A stretch of 64,000 nt of DNA from Neisseriaceae bacterium TC5R-5 (GTDB taxonomy: Bacteria > Pseudomonadota > Gammaproteobacteria > Burkholderiales > Chromobacteriaceae), in NCBI GenBank assembly GCA_020830965.2, contig JACCFC020000009.1, positions 1 to 64,000 of the forward strand, given 5' to 3'. The notes beneath the pieces are model-generated. The model was not told the DNA's origin. It ran no database searches and saw only the letters and a list, made by a program, of their open reading frames with translations. Made by a program: the position numbers and the translations under genes. Numbering within the stretch: position 1 is the first letter of the stretch; each line of letters opens with the position of its first letter. Shown piece after piece: positions 61,355 through 64,000 of this stretch.

Positions 61355-61969
61355 TCAAACGGCTAGGCCTACTGCAGTCTTCTGAAAAGGCACAAACCCA
61401 GGCAAGGCCTCGATACGCGCCAACCATGCCAAAACATGCTTGTAAGCGGATAAATCAACATTGCCTTCTGGTGCACTAGAGATATAGCTATACAGCGCGA
61501 CATCAGCAATAGTCGGCTGACCGGCAACCAACCAGTCACTCGCGGATAGCTCCTCGTTAATCAGCTTCAGGATGGCATGTGATCGCTGGATAGTGTCTTC
61601 CACGTCGAACTTGGCACCAAACACCGTAATCAGTCGGGCCGATGCTGGGCCACGGGCAAGCTCACCGGCGGCTACCGACAACCAACGCTGTACCGCAGCA
61701 GCCACGGCAGGGGTTTCTGGCAACCAATCATCACGGCCTAAAGACTTAGCCACATAAACCAGAATTGCGTTGGAATCGCTGATCACCGTTTCGCCATCTA
61801 CTAACACAGGCACTTGCCCAAAACGGTTGAGTTTCAGAAACTCAGCCGACTTGTGCTCTCCTTTTTGCAGATCAACAAATACCAACTCATGTTCTGCACC
61901 CAGCAGGGATAAGAGCAAGCGTGCACGGTGAGCATGGCCAGATAGGGGATGGTGATAAAGTTTCATCAT
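61355..61969 (-). CDS. Glutathione S-transferase
   Basis: 204 aa. Thioredoxin-like N-terminal domain ([22 protein letters not shown], then [25 protein letters not shown], the cis-Pro and Ser of the glutathione site) and helical C-terminal domain ([16 protein letters not shown]). Conjugates glutathione to electrophiles or acts in redox. First gene of a two-gene unit with the flavin oxidoreductase; both may serve stress or detoxification. Confidence 0.92.
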   Translation of the reverse strand: MMKLYHHPLSGHAHRARLLLSLLGAEHELVFVDLQKGEHKSAEFLKLNRFGQVPVLVDGETVISDSNAILVYVAKSLGRDDWLPETPAVAAAVQRWLSVAAGELARGPASARLITVFGAKFDVEDTIQRSHAILKLINEELSASDWLVAGQPTIADVALYSYISSAPEGNVDLSAYKHVLAWLARIEALPGFVPFQKTAVGLAV

Positions 61970-62109
61970 AAATCTTTCTATGGTTGTGTGATTCTGGTGG
62001 CTAAGCCCTACCAGAATGATGGGTTTCTATTGAGAGTCATCTCAATACGTAATGAGCGATAAAGTGCAATTTAGCAAGTAACAAAGCACACTTTGCTGAC
62101 ATGAACTTT

Positions 62110-62179
62110 GTAACCTTTGTTTTAGCTTTTTAAGGTTATATTTGTTTATGTAACCTGTCAAATATTTTTTGAAGGTTAC
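62110..62179 (-). promoter_or_regulatory. Paired GTAACCT / AAGGTTA boxes upstream of the GST operon
   Basis: GTAACCTT at 62110-62117, AAGGTTA at 62132-62138, GTAACCT at 62150-62156, AAGGTTAC at 62172-62179: two inverted pairs, each 22 bp between box starts. Placed 140-210 bp upstream of the GST start, they suggest binding of a dimeric regulator at two sites. Confidence 0.5.
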
Positions 62180-62259
62180 TTGAAATAAGCTACACAACTT
62201 CCTTTGCCAGACTTAAAGAATAGATTGGGGAATGAACAGTTTGACCAAATAGCCGAATA

Positions 62260-62375
62260 AGAGCGGCTAACAAAACCTCGAAGAGATCCTGAGCCAAAGC
62301 GTACCGACGCAGACAGTACAAAAGTAGTACGGCACGGAGGCGCCATGCTGGACCAGGGGTTTGGTTAGCCGCTCT
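62260..62375 (+). repeat. Dispersed inverted-end repeat, copy G
   Basis: AGAGCGGCTAACAAAACCTC left, GGTTTGGTTAGCCGCTCT right; 116 bp with the usual interior (GACGCAGACAGTACAAAAG, GGCACGGAGGCGCCATGCTG). Its two ends are a near-perfect inverted pair. Confidence 0.92.
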
Positions 62376-62526
62376 CAAGGCGACGCCCGGTAGATGGCTG
62401 CCACCCATCAAACGAAGAGTGGCTAGCTTCATTACCTGTATGAGCATAGTCTGGATACTGGGATATAGCTGCGGCCAATCGAAAGTTGACCAGGAAAATT
62501 AAGCTAAACGATATTTTGCCATCCTA

Positions 62527-62645
62527 AAAAGCCGCTAACAAAACCTTGACGGGGCCCCTGAACCAAGACGTACCAATGCAGACCGTACCAGTAATACGGC
62601 AAGGAGGCGCAACGCGGGATCAGGGGGTTTGTTAGCGGCGCTAAG
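62527..62645 (+). repeat. Dispersed inverted-end repeat, copy H
   Basis: AAAAGCCGCTAACAAAACCT left, TTTGTTAGCGGCGCTAAG right, interior GCAGACCGTACCAGTAATAC and GGAGGCGCAACGCGGGATCA. Its right end overlaps the fabI stop codon. Confidence 0.92.
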
Positions 62646-63420
62646 CCATGATACTCATCCCGCCATCAACGAACACCGTGTTGCCCGTCATACGCCGTGC
62701 ATAGGGTGTCGCCAGAAATGCGCAGGCATAACCCACGTCCATGATGTCGACCATTTCCCCTATCGGTGCACGGGCCGCTGCTTCGCTGAGCAGCACATCG
62801 AAATCTTTCAGCCCCGATGCCGCGCGCGTCTTCAATGGCCCCGGTGAAACCGGGTGAACACGTATGCCTCGCGGCCCAAGTTCGTGCGCTAAATAACGAC
62901 ACGATGCTTCGAGCGCCGCTTTCACCGGCCCCATCAGGTCGTAATTAGGCACAACCCGTGAAGCACCAAGATAGCTCATCGCAAACATCGACCCGCCCTC
63001 AGTCATCAGCGGTGCGGCCAGTCGCGCCATCCGGATAAACGAGTGGCAGGAAATATCCATCGCCTCGGCAAAGCCTTGTGCCGAGCTATTGAGCAGACCA
63101 TGTTGCAAATCCTCTTTTGGGGCATAGGCAATTGAATGCACGGCCACGTCCAGCCGTCCCCAGTTTGCACGAATCGATTCGAATAGCGCCTCCAGCTCAT
63201 CGGGCTTAGACACATCAAGCGGCATGCAAATCGTCGCACCGACTTCGCGGGCCAGTGGCTCGACAAAGGGCCTGGCCTTGTCATTCAGATAAGTTATCGC
63301 CAGTTCCGCGCCGAGCTCGCGAAAAGCGCGCGCGCAGCCCCATGCAATCGAATGTTCATTGGCGATGCCGATGATGAGCACTTTGTGTCCGGCGAATGGT
63401 TGTGCTGTCAGTTTGTCCAT
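62641..63420 (-). CDS. fabI: Enoyl-ACP reductase (NADH)
   Basis: 259 aa. Short-chain reductase fold with FabI features: VLIIGIANEHSIAWGCARAF, VHSIAYAPKEDL, and catalytic Tyr-x6-Lys in VPNYDLMGPVKAALE. Reduces enoyl-ACP in the last step of fatty acid elongation. Two bases downstream of ackA, a known phosphotransacetylase/acetate kinase/fabI arrangement. Its TAG stop (62641-62643) lies in the end of repeat copy H. Confidence 0.95.
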   Translation of the reverse strand: MDKLTAQPFAGHKVLIIGIANEHSIAWGCARAFRELGAELAITYLNDKARPFVEPLAREVGATICMPLDVSKPDELEALFESIRANWGRLDVAVHSIAYAPKEDLQHGLLNSSAQGFAEAMDISCHSFIRMARLAAPLMTEGGSMFAMSYLGASRVVPNYDLMGPVKAALEASCRYLAHELGPRGIRVHPVSPGPLKTRAASGLKDFDVLLSEAAARAPIGEMVDIMDVGYACAFLATPYARRMTGNTVFVDGGMSIMA

Positions 63421-63422
63421 GG

Positions 63423-64000
63423 TCAGTTATCCAGATGGTGAAGGGTATGTAAGGCGATCATCAGTTCCTCGTCAGTTGGAATCACCCAAACCTTGACAGC
63501 GCTGTCGGCTGTGCTGATATGCGGCCCATGCTTGGCGTTGGCTTCAGTATCCAGCGCTACGCCAAGCCATTCGGCGAGCAGACAAACCCGCTCGCGCACA
63601 GGAGCCGCCCGCTCGCCGATGCCAGCAGTGAACACAAGCGCATCGAGACCACCCAGCGCAGCGGCTAGCGAGCCCAGTTCACGGGAGATGCGGTAACAGA
63701 ACAGATCAATCGCCTCTGCGGCGCGCGGATCTGTGCTCTCCAGCAGCGTGCGCATATCGCTGGAGATGCCGGATACGCCAAGCAGGCCGGAATGCTGGTA
63801 CAGCATCGTCTGAATCGCGCTGGCGTCCATATGGGCCTCCGCCATCATCCACAGTACGACGCCCGGGTCGAGGCTGCCTGAGCGCGTGCCCATCGGCAAG
63901 CCTTCGACGGCGGTAAAACCCATGGTGCTGGCAATGCTTTGGCCATTGGCGATGGCAGCCATGCTGGCGCCATTGCCCAGATGCAGCACGATGGTCTTAC
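63423..64000 (-). CDS. ackA: Acetate kinase, C-terminal part (runs off the window)
   Basis: About 192 codons of the C-terminal half. KTIVLHLGNGASMAAI, ASTMGFTAVEGLPMGTRSGSLDPG, and DALVFTAGIGERAAPVRE are acetate kinase blocks (nucleotide and phosphate binding). Interconverts acetyl phosphate and acetate with ATP. Upstream part is outside the window. Coupled to fabI. Confidence 0.95.
   Translation of the reverse strand, partial: KTIVLHLGNGASMAAIANGQSIASTMGFTAVEGLPMGTRSGSLDPGVVLWMMAEAHMDASAIQTMLYQHSGLLGVSGISSDMRTLLESTDPRAAEAIDLFCYRISRELGSLAAALGGLDALVFTAGIGERAAPVRERVCLLAEWLGVALDTEANAKHGPHISTADSAVKVWVIPTDEELMIALHTLHHLDN

Larger units (their letters stand above)
61970..62640. other. 671-bp gene-free region with operator-like boxes and two repeats
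   Basis: Between the GST and fabI genes, both leftward. Contains four GTAACCT/AAGGTTA boxes (62110-62179) and repeat copies G and H. ORFs here run through the repeats and are not supported. Confidence 0.6.

Noticed and set aside
62190-62447. Leftward 85-aa ORF
   Set aside because: It runs through repeat copy G and has no independent support.
1-64000. tRNA or rRNA genes
   Set aside because: None seen on reading; in particular no tRNA next to the integrase that could serve as an att site.

Overview
The window looks like a piece of a betaproteobacterial chromosome, probably [16 protein letters not shown]. The single-copy housekeeping genes (proB, fbp, dut, coaBC, cysE, rng-maf, hemH, argA, yggX, ppk, fabI-ackA) are of that type, but no marker was searched, so the assignment is a judgement. 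A defective-looking prophage fills roughly positions 2,500-30,500 and ends against a truncated chloride-channel gene.

Layout. (1) 1-2,442: leftward genes, namely the start of a VgrG-type T6SS tip protein, two small unknowns, a LuxR-type regulator and a GFA-family zinc protein. (2) 2,650-8,798: the end of a phage late operon, with baseplate J and I, tail fibre, fibre chaperone, membrane/holin proteins, GH24 lysozyme and nested Rz/Rz1 spanins. (3) 8,825-10,815: two paralogous membrane-anchored DUF2726 proteins, each behind the same promoter-like element, a small membrane protein, and an 18-copy heptanucleotide repeat. (4) 10,922-15,282: a repressor with two HTH units, Cro-like protein, replication protein, DnaC-like loader, RusA, a cysteine-rich late-regulator candidate and a DUF2061 protein. 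(5) 15,714-24,431: DNA methyltransferase, XRE regulator, terminase subunits, a protease-like protein, a SWIM zinc-motif protein and small unknowns. No portal, major capsid, sheath, tube or tape-measure gene is visible. (6) 24,573-30,301: a Rha/KilAC antirepressor and a decayed AntA antirepressor, a structured-RNA candidate, SSB, tiny ORFs separated by many intrinsic terminators, an AlpA-like protein and a tyrosine integrase. (7) 30,473-64,000: ordinary chromosome, with a two-gene ATPase/RloB defence-like pair at 55,876-57,850.

How parts fit. The phage repressor has no obvious Ala-Gly cleavage site, and the same element carries antirepressors, which suggests induction by antirepressor rather than by self-cleavage. 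The chromosomal part, but not the prophage, carries eight copies of an approximately 110-bp repeat with inverted ends near TAAGAGCCGCTAAC / GTTAGCGGCTCTTA. Several copies touch the 3' ends of genes and supply their stop codons or last residues. The most notable items are this repeat family, the RNA fold at 25,878-25,973, the DUF2726 pair and the ATPase/RloB pair.
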